From: Undaria pinnatifida
Lineage: Eukaryota; Sar; Phaeophyceae; Laminariales; Alariaceae
Reading direction: 5' to 3'
DNA length: 64,000 nt
Assembly (NCBI GenBank): GCA_012845835.1
Contig: JABAKD010000025.1
Coordinates: 31,626,314-31,690,313 of the forward strand
Below, one piece after another: positions 10,749-23,653 of this stretch. Under the pieces are notes generated by a model that searched no databases, was not told the DNA's origin, and was given only the letters and a program-made list of their open reading frames with translations. Made by a program: the position numbers and the translations under genes. Position 1 is the first letter of the stretch. Each line of letters starts with the position of its first letter.

Positions 10749-11489
10749 ATTATATTTGGTTTAACTTCTCTTTTGTGTTGTCGTGTCCGGTACGCTGTTA
10801 ATAGCATTCCACTTGCTTTGTTGTTTATCTTTCCAATTGGGTTGGGTTGTTGTTGTTCGTTTTTTTCTCTGAGGAGTAGGAGGGAGGTTCCGCTGGATTG
10901 ATATTGTACCGACGGCACTGACGGTGTCCCAATGTCCTCACCTAGGCCAACTACGGAAAATTGCTGTTAGAGTTCATTCCAATCACCTGTATTAGTAGTA
11001 GTAGTTATGTGTTAGTGATTAAGATGTTAACCGGTCAGCTGACGACGCCGAGGGAATGGCGCTTCCGGTGTTTTATCACCTCTGAACAGCGCATTCATGG
11101 AAGCAGTGCTGTCGTTAGCGCATGCAACCGGTAGGGGTCAAACGCCCGGGTTTATCAAATTATTTTCGTGAATAACGACGTTTTCCTGAACAACGGCTCA
11201 GGCTTTGAGGCGTTCCCCTTGATAATACTCCATGAACTATTAAGGCTGTATATTGATATGTTGGCATCATCTATCATAAAATATAATTTTCAGATTCGTA
11301 ACTCTCCGTTTTCAACACCCTAGTCTAGTCTACATATAGACTAGAGTCTAATGTTTCTGGTTCAGAAAAATTCTGTTCCAGAATTACTCTAAAAAAAATG
11401 TATATCTCTAGTTTGAATCAGCACGCACTGTGATGAGAGTGTATTGATGATGTCGTTGCGAAGAAAAGACGGATACGGCCAATCCTACG
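10749..11489. other. stretch upstream of the Fanzor relic, no gene recognised
   Basis: The N-terminal half of the nuclease would be expected here, but no RuvC-I motif or related frame can be recognised. Short frames have no motif. An A/T-rich segment lies at about 11270-11410. Confidence 0.45.
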
Positions 11490-11715
11490 GTCGGGGGTAA
11501 TGTGGTTCACTTGGGGGGCGTTTTTACGCAGTGGCTCGGGGTCACTCGCGCGGATGACCTCCTGTTCCCCGACGTCATAGGTTTTTGTGCGGTTATTATT
11601 GTCTTCATGTGAATCCCCAATGTGATGGTTAGCCACGCTGCGACAAACTGATCACCTAACGTGTTTTTGTCAGTTAGTTCGTATACGATGTGACCTCGGT
11701 CTCTGCTGCTGCGGG
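11490..11715. mobile_element. diverged M1 copy (subfamily 2)
   Basis: Shares TGCAGTGGCTCGGGGTCACT-like sequence, GTCATAGG and TTTTTGTCAGT with the copy at 7725-8000. The first palindrome is broken (CACTCGCGCGGATGA). The left end resembles CTACGGTCGGGGG. The right end is not preserved, so the boundaries are approximate. Confidence 0.5.
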
Positions 11716-11819
11716 ATATCGTATTCAATGCTGATTTTGTCAACTACCGTCTCTATAACACAACGCTGTCGCCGAAGCCTGCACCGCGACCGCCACCAAC
11801 GCCGCACGGTCGCCGCAGC

Positions 11820-12122
11820 TACTGCTGCTGCTGCTGCTGCTGTGCGGCGGCTGTTGTGCTGCGGGTGCGGTTGGTGTCTGCTGCTTTTGTTTCTAAAAAA
11901 GTTATTATTATTAAACTGGCTGTTCTGATGTTGTGATGATCGTGGTGATCAAGCCAGGCCGAGCTGCTGTGCCGCAACTTATCTGGCGGGGCCATCGCCA
12001 CCGCCACCTCCGCCCCCGTAGCTGCTGCTGCTGCTGCTGCGACTGCGGTGCTGCCACTGCGCTGTTGCTGTCGCGGCTGCTGCTGCTGCTGCTGCTGCTG
12101 TGCTGCTGCTGTGCTGCTCTTT
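11820..12122. repeat. cluster of CTG trinucleotide tracts
   Basis: Three CTG-rich tracts lie within 300 bp: 11822-11842, 12021-12040 and 12076-12118, the last being interrupted. They create Leu/Cys/Ala runs on plus and Gln/Ser runs on minus. The runs are not in one frame with each other, so a single Gln-rich protein is not supported. Confidence 0.9.
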
Positions 12123-12129
12123 GTCTGGT

Positions 12130-15057
12130 GGTGTTGTGCCAGGCCTCCCCCTGTCGGTGACTCCAGGTGCTACCGCACCATTTTTAAATTCAAAATTTGA
12201 TATTGCCTCCCCGCTCCCCGACTTGGATATGGAGGCCCTGTACGTCTTTTCTGCGATTCGTTCACCGCAAACACAACCAAAAGCATGCCCGAGTGAATCT
12301 TTTTTTTTTCTAGCATGATAGCAGAATTGTTAGTGAATTATTAACGCAAACACTGTGACAAAACAAAACACCAGTAGCAGGAATATTACAAACCTGAGCT
12401 GAACCGAGTCGAGCCGTAACTGACGTATTCGGAATACAAAAATTTCAGCTGAAAAAATTACCGTTGAATTGTTCGCCACCATGGCATAAAATTAGGTGTT
12501 GCGCTTTTGCGCACTGTTGGGCGGGCGCAAAAATTTGATTAACGCAGCCGTTTTGCGCAACAACCAGGCGGCGCGAGACTGGTTTCGTGCAGTGTAACAC
12601 GCGATTTTGGGCGCGCAACGTTTTTCGCCGCAGGAGCTTTTTTTGTTGCGCGTTTCCTTTCGCCGCATGCGAAATAAATATGGGGGTACTATTTCTACAT
12701 CGCAGTGTTTAGGCGCAAGGTATATTTCGTTTTGTTTTTAGGCCTGTACTTCATATTCGCACATTCACTTATCCCAAGGTATCCGCCTCCTTGCAGTGCC
12801 TGTTGCGCTGCGCGCAACAACAGACGCCGAACCTCTGATAACTCTTGCCCTCCCTGCCACCAGCTTAAACGTTTACTCAATAGGCGCGCCATCATCGACC
12901 CGCTAAGATCGACTACCCACGCCTTCACTAACAAACAACAGAGAAGACAACGACACGAACAATATCATCGCAAGAATCTTAGGCCTTTCGTTCCTTCGAA
13001 ACAAGTCGAATTCTCGAATCCTGGGCCCATATGGTTGATCTTGACGCGCGAACTTTTCAAACAATTCTTGCATCAAAAGCAATCAAGATACCATTGTATA
13101 CGATAGCACAATCCTTCTCAAGAGCGACGAAAAACACAAAAGCTGTGTGCTACTATTAACAATGTATATCTGGGACCAATTGACCTAAAAGTCGAAAACG
13201 GGAACTGAACGTTGATCTTTCTACACGACATCTCTACATACCAAGAATTATTTGGAGGATACCAATATAATGATAACAAGAGGTGAAACACGCCCTCCAC
13301 GTGGAGATTGGATCGCATTGTTGTCGAAAACCACCCAAGAGAGATACACCCCCCCGCTTGTCTCACTCCGTCAAGGCAACACCACCACCATAACCCAACG
13401 ATTGTCTACTTCTCCAACACTCTGTCTATTACCTTCGGTGAGTTCGCCAACGAACGCTCCCGTCTGTGCACGAGGTACGCAGTGAATTATATCATACGTA
13501 GAATCGATAACGATTGACCCGTGTGTGATATGCTTCAACAGTTGGCTCTACAGCACCATCATCTCGTTGGGCTTGCCGCGCGTTTCCGTCGCATGTATTA
13601 CTAATGCAATCGATGTATGTATCACCACCTCCTTCCGTTTAATTTTGTACCCTAGATACGAGGCAGGTATCCTTTTCCCTCGACTGCCGTGATGGCTTTC
13701 TTTACCCCTAGCCAAAATATAGCATACGTGTCCCTCGTCGCATTACCAAGCCGTGGGTGAAATAAAAATTGTTATAATCAAATTTCGTGCAAGAAATTCG
13801 ATCCCTTGCCATTGAACTCATGTAAATAGTCATAAACCACCAGTCGCATTTTTTGCAAAGTTTGCCACTGGATCAACTTGGACGCCGGCTAAATCACGCG
13901 TGGATACCAAGGCATAAATGAGAAGACCAGGCGAATCGCATCGTATTTCGGACGCTCAAAGTGGCTCGTACCGGGGAATGCTCACACGCATTACATTGAT
14001 ACCCTGTGGAGCGTTTTGGCATATCAACATTCGCGGCAATCAAACGTTTGTGGCCCTGAGTCAGCACGCGTACTTAATGTCAGTTCGAGTCCGTTGCTGA
14101 GCTTGTTTACCGGTTGTGGCTATGGAGAATAATTGGGTACGCCGTTTAACTGTTTACAAGTAGAAACCCTTTTAGGGAACAATTAGACTTGAATTCAATA
14201 TGGGGATGGATTTTTGGGCTATGAAGGGGTTTACATAGGTTTGAGTGGTCTGCACAGAACGCACACCGGTCAAGCGCTTGTTGCAACAACCACTTCGCAT
14301 TATCTTCCGTGAAGCGGAGGTTCCGGAGTGCCTTGTATGATTATCTGTTGTTTTGTGCCTGTCTCCAGAACCTGTACGATATCGAGAGACGCAGCCTCAT
14401 AGCCGGTGCGTAATTTCGACGCTGCGTAGAGTTGAGCGTAGAATAGAGTGTGGCATATATTTGGAAGGCATGGCTTATTTTGGAGAGTGGGCAGAATTAG
14501 GTGAGGCGATGCCCGAAGCAGGTGGTGTACAACGAGAAAAATATTTTTGTGCGTAATTTCCGGTATTTCGACCTTCTTTTTTCTTTCTGGGAAACAGTGT
14601 GGCGGTGATCGGCATTGAACCTCATTTTGCTCGTAACCGGACGACTAGGCCAATGGCCATTGATCACGAGACTCTCGATTGTGATGTTTGATCTCGTAAT
14701 GATTGTGTGGTAACCAAGACCCGCCTACTCAAAGTCAGTGAATACCTTGGTGCCGCCTCCATGTTATATGATGATTCCCCTCTGTGATTGAGACTATCCT
14801 TAACCCCTTTACAACTGGACACTCTTTTTCGGGGACAAATTACATGGATTTATTATCGGGCGGGGTTCGGGGGCTCCAAAGAGGTTAAGCGACGATTCTA
14901 CGATGTTCAGCAGTAGTAGTACATTAACGGAACTCTCACAAGCAAGATCCTCGAAGAAATCAACATTAAGAGTCTTGGGAAGAGGTGGAGTCGAAAGCTC
15001 TTGATCCAGGTACTACCGCTTTTTTTGCTATCCTCTCTGAGCCACCCGCACGATATA
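12130..15057. other. stretch without a recognisable gene; TTGCGC-rich part
   Basis: Between about 12495 and 12825 the hexamer core TTGCGC/GCGCAA recurs at least six times in both orientations, including a hairpin TGTTGCGC/GCGCAACA at about 12806. This may be a small inverted-repeat element. The remainder has frames of up to about 133 codons without motifs. No tRNA or other RNA gene was recognised. Confidence 0.45.
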
Positions 15058-15260
15058 TTGTTATAAAAATATAAATGCACTCCACCTGTGAGATCGAAGA
15101 TTTCTTCGAAACTTATATTTCTAATCTGTGTGATACCCCGATCGCGCGTATTACTGTGTGTGTGCCCTCATCATAGACATAGTTCAGTGACTTCCCTTGA
15201 AACTACAGTGTGACCTGTACCAGGGTCTACAGGGTGATGTATCAGGGTCACAATAGGTAA
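15058..15260 (+). mobile_element. R1 fragment (5' end)
   Basis: About 200 bp matching the R1 beginning: AAATGCACTCCACCTGTGAG, GATCGCGCGTATTAC, a CCTCATCATAGACATAG variant and CAGGGTCTACAGGGTGATG. It stops before the G-run modules. Confidence 0.75.
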
Positions 15261-15369
15261 CATGCTTAACAATTAATTTATGTTGAGTGTGGCACATAAA
15301 CACACTCCATTGTGGATTCATATTTCAGAATCAAAACAGCACGCAGCGGTTTAGGTCGAAAAAGAACAC

Positions 15370-15396
15370 GGTGCTCACTCGCGAGAGTGACCATGA
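15370..15396. repeat. isolated M1-type palindrome
   Basis: CTCACTCGCGAGAGTGACC has the same palindrome core as the M1 elements, but M1 ends are not seen around it. It is a remnant or a chance match. Confidence 0.3.
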
Positions 15397-15587
15397 GCCA
15401 ATCAAAAAATGTACCACAAGTAAGCATCTACCGCAGACGTTATCTCTAATGCTCAATCAAGTTTGTTTAGGACGCGCCCTCTCTCAGCCGCGGTAAACAC
15501 AGAATACACGGAAATCCTGGCTTCACGTCTGTGGGAAAACGTGGCTTTACGCAATACTTTGACGTTTGGTTGGTCCGGATGCATGTA

Positions 15588-15626
15588 TACAGTATAATGT
15601 ATACAGTATGATGTATACAGTATGAA
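15588..15626 (+). repeat. 14-bp tandem repeat, about 3 copies
   Basis: The unit ATGTATACAGTATR repeats nearly perfectly about three times. Confidence 0.9.
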
Positions 15627-18600
15627 GTGAAGACAACACGTTCAGGCCACGATAGGGGTGCACTCCTGATTCTTCAACGCTTCCCAAATGAGGATCTGTA
15701 TACTATTATTATTGGTACCCCACTCAAAAAAGGACTTTGAGCAAAGTGACAGCGCAGCCCGATGCGAAATTCCATGGCCTAGGTACAATTACAAATAGTA
15801 CTGCAAATATATACCAGGGTATAGGATAGTCCGAATGATGTTGGGCTAAGAGGCGCTGTCATTCTGAACCATCTTGCTAACATGTGCTACCTTTAATGTA
15901 GCACGCAACTGTCCTGCCCTCGTCTCTAGTCTATACTAGTATCTTTGGTATAAATACTGCGATAACTTACATCATCAGCGCGGCTTCATCTGACCTGTGT
16001 GGTCTGCATGCTTTTACTGCGGAAGGCTCCGCTAATTAGTAGTATTCTTCATTCCAGAGTTTATGTCGGTTTTTGATTCACAGTTCGCGTTTGAGCATGC
16101 GTCCGTGTTTCAAGCCCTTGCCTTGGAAACAGGAATCCGTCCCAATGTCAAGGTCGTCTTCGATACATCAAAAAGCTCGAAATCTCCAACTAAACCGCTA
16201 GCCGTGAGGCGAAGAAGAAGGGCCGAATTAGATTCGATCGAAGCAAAAGTGCACAACCAGTGCCAACAGTTAAACAGCAAACATCGCCTGTAGTAGGCAC
16301 GCGTGTGGTGTACACTTCTTCTCGCTGTCTTCAGACTTTACGGGAGTGTTTTCGCGTAGAAAAGCCGAACGGACGCAACTCACAACATATTTTGTTTCAT
16401 CTCTGACTTGCATTTCTGTTCCTGTTTTTGAGGGATCTCCAATTGGTTTTGGTGTGATTGCATGCCTCCTTCCGTGTCATTTTCTTGATCCAGTGCCGTT
16501 ATTGCCAGAACTCCTGTTGTACATATATCTTCATATTATTACAGTTTTGACGGAATATATTTATGTCTCATAGTTTGTAACTACACTCCAAAGTGTGAAA
16601 ATTTGGCCTGGAAAAGGCTTTCAGTATTTGTTTCAAGGTCATTGCTCTTATTTCCAGCATATTTCGTAGAGATTTATGATGCTTTTCCCGCAGCGAGTGC
16701 CTGGACAAGCCGCCGTCACCGGAGATATACCTTTCCGCCGCCGGCGCGATAGTGATTGGTATTGTCGTATTGTCGAGAGGGTGCACTATTCCCAGGGGTT
16801 GCTGATGGGGATGCTGAAAAATAATTGGCCGTGGATACGTCGCCGGTAGCACTTGATACATAGCTTAAGCGACTCCGACAATTGCGCGGTTTACCACAAG
16901 ACAGCAGCGGACACAACAATATATATATGGAAATCGATTTTGTAAACTGAGCGGATAGCCGCAACTAACACAAGCCACACACTCGCAAATTTTGCTAGTG
17001 TCCACCTTGCCGCCCTATGGTACTACACATAGTGGCCCTTTGTTTTTGAAATGCATACAAAGCAGGAGAGTTCTAGCTGGTACTGCAGTGGCATAATTTA
17101 ATAATCTTCGGCGATCGTGGGGTGAACCCAAACGGAATCTTTCTCTAAACGCCTAGTCGAGTTCGGCATCGCAAAAATAACGAAATCGGATTGACGCCAA
17201 AACAATTATGGCAAACTCTTTGTGGCCGGTATTGGACATGGTCGACATGCTCGTTATCTCACGCCGAATGTTTTGGACACGACCAAATCTTATCTATAAT
17301 GTGGAAAGTAGTCACCACTTGGCCGACAAACTCCATCAATCGGTCAATATTTGCAAAACATACGACTACTTTTGCATTTTCTCGCCCATTCACGGACGGA
17401 CATGCAACTAGCCCTGTATTCAAACTTGGCATCTTTATACATCCATGCCTTCTATCACAAGAGCCAGCCTACTCCCTTTCTCAGACCGCGGGAATCAGAA
17501 GGATTTTCGAACGCCTCCCGTATGCACGCCGACAGTTTGTAACGCCTTTTTCAGTGCTCTTCTCGCTTGGGAATGCAGCAAAATCACCTGCATCGATTGA
17601 TGAAGACAACACCGCCGTGCCAGATCTTGACACACTTGCTGTCGGGGCTGCCCATTCACCCCACTAACGCCACGCTTAGTGCCGACGTCTGCGACAAGCC
17701 TGTGGAGTGCCGGTTGCCATTCATGTTGATATAGAAAGTGTCCACACTTTACATGGTAGTTAGTATACCGCCAATTGAAGATGACATCCCTGGTGACATG
17801 CTAGGCTAAAGAATTAATTGTCGATGGGGCAACGCCGCCCCTGAGAGATCATTCGGACGCCAGGTCCTTGATCTTTCTGGAAGTTACGCAGTACACTGGA
17901 GTATTTTTTTCGTGCGGCACTATACATGCCACGTACGTTGAAGATGTATCGTTAGGCTCCTGAACACATATAGTTTGTACCCGACCCTAAACCTACTAAC
18001 AGAGCTGTACAGAAAAATGGAAGTGCAACCCGATGCACCATCCTATGACGTAGGCAATCTATCAGTTGAAACATCAAGGGTGATAGAACCCACTGTGAAA
18101 AGAACGTAGACATTTCCAACCGCGAAATTCTGCCTCTATCGTAGCAACAGTTTTGCTTTTCGCTTGTTGCATATCGCATATCGCATATCGCATATCGCCT
18201 ATCGCATAGATTCAATGCCCCGCAATCGAAGCCGTCCTAAATGTTGAACTCATTTTCGCCCACAAAAGCAAAATGTTTTACCCAATCGACAATAACAATG
18301 TCGACGAGAACGAAACAAACGAAGATGCTGGCAACGACTATCGAGATAACTGTCTTGTGATTCCGGAATCGATGACGACGACGATGACGGTGATGCCCTA
18401 AAATGTTTGGATCGGGGAATTACGGAAGCGGTTGCCCGTGTGGGGGCAATTATGTCGGAGGTGCTCGGCGTGATCTGTTGGAGAAATTCCGTCCTATGTG
18501 TGAAAGGGATTAATTATATGTTTGGCAGTGACGGCCTCGAGGTGAACGGTGTGAAAGCGTGTTTGGTAAGGAGGGGCATGAATCTCTCCACTTCTTCGTA

Positions 18601-20789
18601 GCGGGAAAAAAAGCCATGGCAATCTACTTCGTAGTTTACGTTGGATAAGTATTTAGCTATGGGCGCGTGGTATTTCTTTAGCGTTCTGTGCTCTGTGTCG
18701 GCGCAAACGATCTAAGCGTCACTTACGGCAACTCCTTGCCTTCTGGAGCAATTCCGGAATAACCACCGCACCCCTCAAACGCCGTTGTCCTCTGGTGGAG
18801 CCCGGCCATTAACATTGGTACAGTGATGGAGCGACCTTACAAGTCGTTACGGTAAACGGGGTATCCAATTAAGTAATGCGGATCGCCACTTGTGCCTGAT
18901 TGGCCTGTTTCATCATTAGGTTAGGCATCTTGTGCAATGACAACCAACAGAAACACTTATTTGAAGACCCCCCCTGGTGTAGAGATGTAGGCTTGTGTCA
19001 CTCTGTCACCTGTCATAGCCAGTCCTGTCGTTCTTAGTTTGTTACGTCTCGACCTTTCAACCGTCGTCAAAAGATATTCTGCTACGTCTACCGTCGACCA
19101 CCCGTTTTTCCTCCCCTACTACTCCGGGCGTGGCTGTCCTCACCTGCTGTTGTATAATATAGGAGGACGTAGTCCTAATTATATTTGCAGAGGTCTAGGT
19201 TTCCGACATACAGACGGTCGGGAACGATATTGCGCATGGGTTACAGGAAGTTCTCCAGCGCCACTATGCATATTCTTTAAACATTGATGGCCGATACGCC
19301 GCTGCCAAGCACGAAGAGGTTGAGGCCAACGGCTTTGGATCGCTCGTACGCAATATGCTCTTTCCCTTGTTCGGATGTATCATGCTTTTTGTATGGGTTA
19401 CTCAAAAAAATGTTCGAGAAAATATATGGTGGCACACGATAAACACCCTCAAGGCCAAAGGACTTGACAAGGCAAAATTGTCCAAAAGGCCGTACTCCGA
19501 CGATATAGTGAAACTCCTCCTTGCTAGCCGGAAACAGTTGCTTAAAATTGCTAGCCCTTTTGTCACACACCTTATTGTGCATTTCACACAACACCTCTGA
19601 TTTTGTAGGGTTCTGCTGAACCGGTTGAGTTGTTTCCTCAACCGAAGCAGTCATATCACGAACGGATATTGCTAGGCCATATTCGTTCCAGTAGCTCTTT
19701 AGGATCCACGTTCAGTAACCAAACAATTTTTTTGAGGTGAAAAGATACCCATCTCCAAAGAGCATGCATTTATGTTGCGGGTAGTATAATTATGGTGCAC
19801 AGATGACGCGTAGCTCTCCAGATTGGTGCTCGAACACATCTCCAACCCCCGTACCTCAGGCTACTTGGTACGATCGATGCTGTTGAAACACGTTTTTGAC
19901 GCCTGTTCTAGCTGAAATCCCCCAAAAGGGGGACTACGCATTATTTCGTTATGCAAGGCGAATTACAACGATCTCCATTGAGCTTCATTGGGATTTCATG
20001 GCCCCTTTGTGGCTCTACCATGGGTTCCCGTGGCACCGTGGCCGTGGCATTTCATGGTATTGCACCAAATTTCATCTTTTGGAGCTTTGTTTTCTAGGCG
20101 TTCATGGGCCTCCACGAACTCTCGTGACATTTTCATGTGTTTTTACAGCACCGGCAGGAACCGCGTATCCAGAGGATTAATATTGTATTTTCAGGAAAAC
20201 CGCCCATTCCAGAATCATGTCAGGTCGCATGGTACTGCCTCCGGGATCTCATGGTCGCCATGTACATCCCACCCCCGTACGTGGCCCCAGTCCTATCCCC
20301 AGTGCTAACGCCGGTACCTGGGTATTGAAATATAAATGTCAGCGCAATGCAATGTTTGCTCTTATCTTTGGCAGTGCCGCAACAGACGGCATTGTCAGGA
20401 TTATGCCATTGTCCAGCACAAATCCAGGAGGCCCACGGCGGCGTCTAAGAGCTGTCATATCGTGTCAATCGTGGCACAATAAGCATGTCCATAGTTCTAC
20501 GACTAGTATCTGCTGCACTCTACAAAACGCACCCCTGAGAATGTTATAATATAAAGTGTACCCGACGCGATGTTCGAAACTATACGCTATAGTTTGTTTC
20601 ACAGCAGAGATATACTCCGGAGTATTTTGTTTCACAAAAGAGGGCACGCATCATACATAGCACTATATATAACCCTCGCGTTCAATAGTGGTGACATCGC
20701 ATGTCCACGTGAGACAACCTTTACGAAACGCAGTAGCATAAGTCACCCTCGCCTTCAATAGTAGTGACATCGCATATATATGACGTTGC
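15627..20789. other. long stretch without an assignable gene
   Basis: Several motif-free frames are present. One of 76 codons at 16063-16293 starts with ATG and has a basic RRRRR stretch. One of 158 codons at 17191-17667 starts with a non-ATG codon. A 125-codon minus frame with an ATG lies at 19277-19654. A 42-codon acidic frame starts at 18272. None can be recognised or separated from chance. A small satellite at 18172 is listed separately. No RNA gene was found. Confidence 0.4.
18172..18207 (+). repeat. 7-bp tandem repeat (GCATATC)n
   Basis: Four GCATATC units are followed by one GCCTATC variant and a partial unit. Confidence 0.9.
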
Positions 20790-22440
20790 ATGCCCACCTC
20801 AAGTGCTGTATTTGTAAGATGTATCTCTGTCTTAGAATTGGCGACCTCAGAGCCCCACAGCGGCACGGTAAAAATCACGGACGTGAAATCGCACATTTGA
20901 GACAATAATAAGTTGAAAAGGAAGCACAAGCAGACGTGATACACTGCCGACCCATCGCATACCCTCCTGAGACGACCTCTACGAAACACAGTACCATTTA
21001 CCTCACGAAGTAAAATAACCCTCGCGATCAATAGTGATGACATCGCATATATATGACATCACATACCCACCCCGCCTGATGTATTTGTAGGACGTATCTC
21101 TGACTTAAAATTGACGACCGCAGAGCCCCACATCGACAAGGTAAAATTATAGGCGTGAAATCGTACATTTATTTGAGACAAAAATAATTTGGAAAAGGAA
21201 GCACAGGCAGATGTGTTAAAACTATGGTAAACCTTACCAACCCATTACGTAGGGTATTTCGTATATACCGTCTGCATGATCGCCTCCCCACCTATGCCAA
21301 GCGAAGTTTTACTAACGAGGTAACGTGATTGAGCGCGTGTATACCAAGTATGACTAATGAGGTAACGTAATTGAGCACATGTATACCAAGCGTTCCTTTA
21401 AAACTGACGATTCGCATCCCTCCCTCTAATGCTCGATGACGGAGACAGCACATGACCACATACATCACCCCGCATGCTGTATTTGGCAATACGTATCTCT
21501 CGCGTATAATTAGCGATGTCGATAATAATGGTCACTGTATGATGATGGTGACAAACAGTGCATGACCACATCACCTCGCCTGTTGCATTTGACAATACGT
21601 ATCTCTTTCTTATAATTAGCGATGTCAGAAAATAATGGTACCCACAAATATTCTATAAATTTGGCAATACGTATCTCTTGCGTATAATTAGCGATGTCGA
21701 TAATAATGGTGATTGTATGATGATGGTGACAAACACAGTGCATGACCACATCACCTCGCCTGTTGCATTTGACAATACGTATCTCTTTCTTATAATTAGC
21801 GATGTCAGAAAATAATGGTACCTACAAATATTCTATAAAATATTCTAGCTTTCGATCGATGTATCATACAACAACAAACTATGAAGATTTAACACGTTAT
21901 TTACTACACTTAAACACTGGGTTGCATGCTGCATCTTACATCAAACCTTCTAGAATAGTAAACATTACAAGCCAGATGATATAAAGGGATGTCTTATTGC
22001 TTCAATCGTCAGGTTTGTCCCCTTTGAGAATTTATAGTTTCCGCGCACATATTGAAATGTCCCCCCCCCCCCCCCCCCCCCCCCCCCTCCCCTCCCCCTC
22101 CACTGAACTCTTTTTCATAACAAACCCCAAGCCTTTCCCCCCCCCCCCCGCCCCTCCGTCCCCCGATCCCCCCCCCCCCCCCTTCCGCCTACTCTGTCCA
22201 AACGCCCCACTCACAATCAAAATCGGCCTGAGTAATAAACACCTATACGCAGTTGATACCACATCATTATCTTTCTGACCATCCATGACGAAGGTTTCAA
22301 ATATTTCCCCCCCCCCCACCCACCCCCCCTCCAACGCCCCCTCTTTTCCGACCACCTACACGATCGCCTAGACCTAGCACCACGCGTATAACAAGCTGCT
22401 ACATATCTTTGATCTCACAGCCGAAGTGTTTTCGAATATT
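20790..22440 (+). repeat. left arm of a large inverted repeat
   Basis: From about 20795 inward this arm matches, in reverse complement, the segment 26560-27630. Shared landmarks are GTATTTGTAAGATGTATCTCTG, the AAGCGTTCCTTT segment, GCATGACCACATCACCTCG, AATTAGCGATGT and the R1 unit with TAGACCTAGCACCACGC. The arm also holds internal duplications: a roughly 150-bp unit at about 20795 and 21075, and a 178-bp unit at 21482 and 21660. It is non-coding as far as can be seen. Confidence 0.75.
21482..21838 (+). repeat. 178-bp tandem duplication
   Basis: TTTGGCAATACGTATCTCT starts at 21482 and again at 21660, and the following 170 bp (AATTAGCGATGTCGATAATA, TGATGATGGTGACAAACA and so on) repeat with few differences. 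A more diverged third unit precedes them. Confidence 0.9.
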
Positions 22441-23222
22441 ATTTGTGACCTAAACCTCCTAAAAATCCCCCCCCCCCCTCTTGCTCTCCCTTACTCAAAC
22501 GCCCCACCAAATATCAAAATCCGCCACATTAACAAACACTTCACGCACAGGATATCACCTCATTATCTTTCGAGAGCCATCCATGCCGCTGTGTTTCCCC
22601 CCCCCCCCCCCTCCAACGCCCCCTCTTTCCCGACCACCTGCACGATCGCGTAGACCTAGCACCACGCGTATAACAAGCTGATACATATCTTTGATCTCAC
22701 AGCCGAAGTGTATTTGAATATTATTTGTGACCTAAACCTTCTAAAAAAAACTCCCCCCCCCCCCCCCCCTCTTGCTCTCCCTTACTCAAACGCCCCACCA
22801 AATATCGAAATCCGCCACATTAATAAACACTTCACGCACAGGATATCACCTCATTATCTTTCGAGAGCCATCCATGCCGCTGTGTCCCCCCCCCCCCGCC
22901 TCGAACGCCCCTTTCTTCCCCATCATCCGCACCTTCGCCTAGACCTAGCACCACACGTATAACAAACCCCTCACCTAAAGCCCTCCCCCCCCCCCCCCCC
23001 CGCCCCCCGCCCCCGCCCCCACCGCCCACCCTCCCCCCCCAACCCATCCCAACCCCACCCCCTCGAACACTCCATCCTCTCTTTACTCACTGATTGTACG
23101 ACTTACCCCAGAATATACACGATAAACTGATGTATTATTTCCAAAAATGTCACATTTGTCCCCTCGAAATAATGTACAGTTTCCAGGCACATATCAAGCT
23201 GCCCCCCCCCCCCCCCCGCGCC

Positions 23223-23253
<31 letters not shown>

Positions 23254-23653
23254 GCCCCCAATAATATACTGGTGCCAAAACCGTCAGATTTATCCCCTCG
23301 AAAGGATTTATAGCTTACATGCACAAATTGCCCTTCCCCCCCCCCCCCCCCCCCGCCCCCCTCCAAACCCGCTCGCTTTTGATTAAAACCAGGCCCCCCC
23401 TTTGCCTTCACAGCTGTCAGATTTTGTCCCCCTCAGAAACGGGTTTTATAGTTTCCGCGCACAGACTGACTAAAATCATCCTGTTGACCCTGATAGCTAC
23501 ACTGTAGCTGTAAGGGGAGTCGCCGACCTATATCCTTAATGAGGACACACAACTCGTAATGCGCGCGATCGGAGTATCACACACAGCTTGCAAAGATGAG
23601 TTTCGACGAAATCTTCGATCTCACAGCTGGAGTGTATTTTAATTTTTATAAAA
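21841..23653 (-). repeat. 1.8-kb tandem duplication, unit 1 (contains R1, minus strand)
   Basis: The unit begins TATTCTAGCTTTCGATCGAT and ends with the R1 end TCACAGCTGGAGTGTATTTT. Its matching start lies exactly 1,813 bp downstream at 23654. Inside are R1 modules in minus orientation separated by long C-runs, with an extra tandem copy of the ATTATTTGTGACCTAAACCT module (about 22435 and 22730). The proline-rich frames here come only from the C-runs. Confidence 0.9.

Noticed and set aside
19277-19654. 125-codon minus frame with ATG and protein-like composition
   Set aside because: No family is recognised, and the opposite strand is open over much of the same span, so coding cannot be distinguished from chance.
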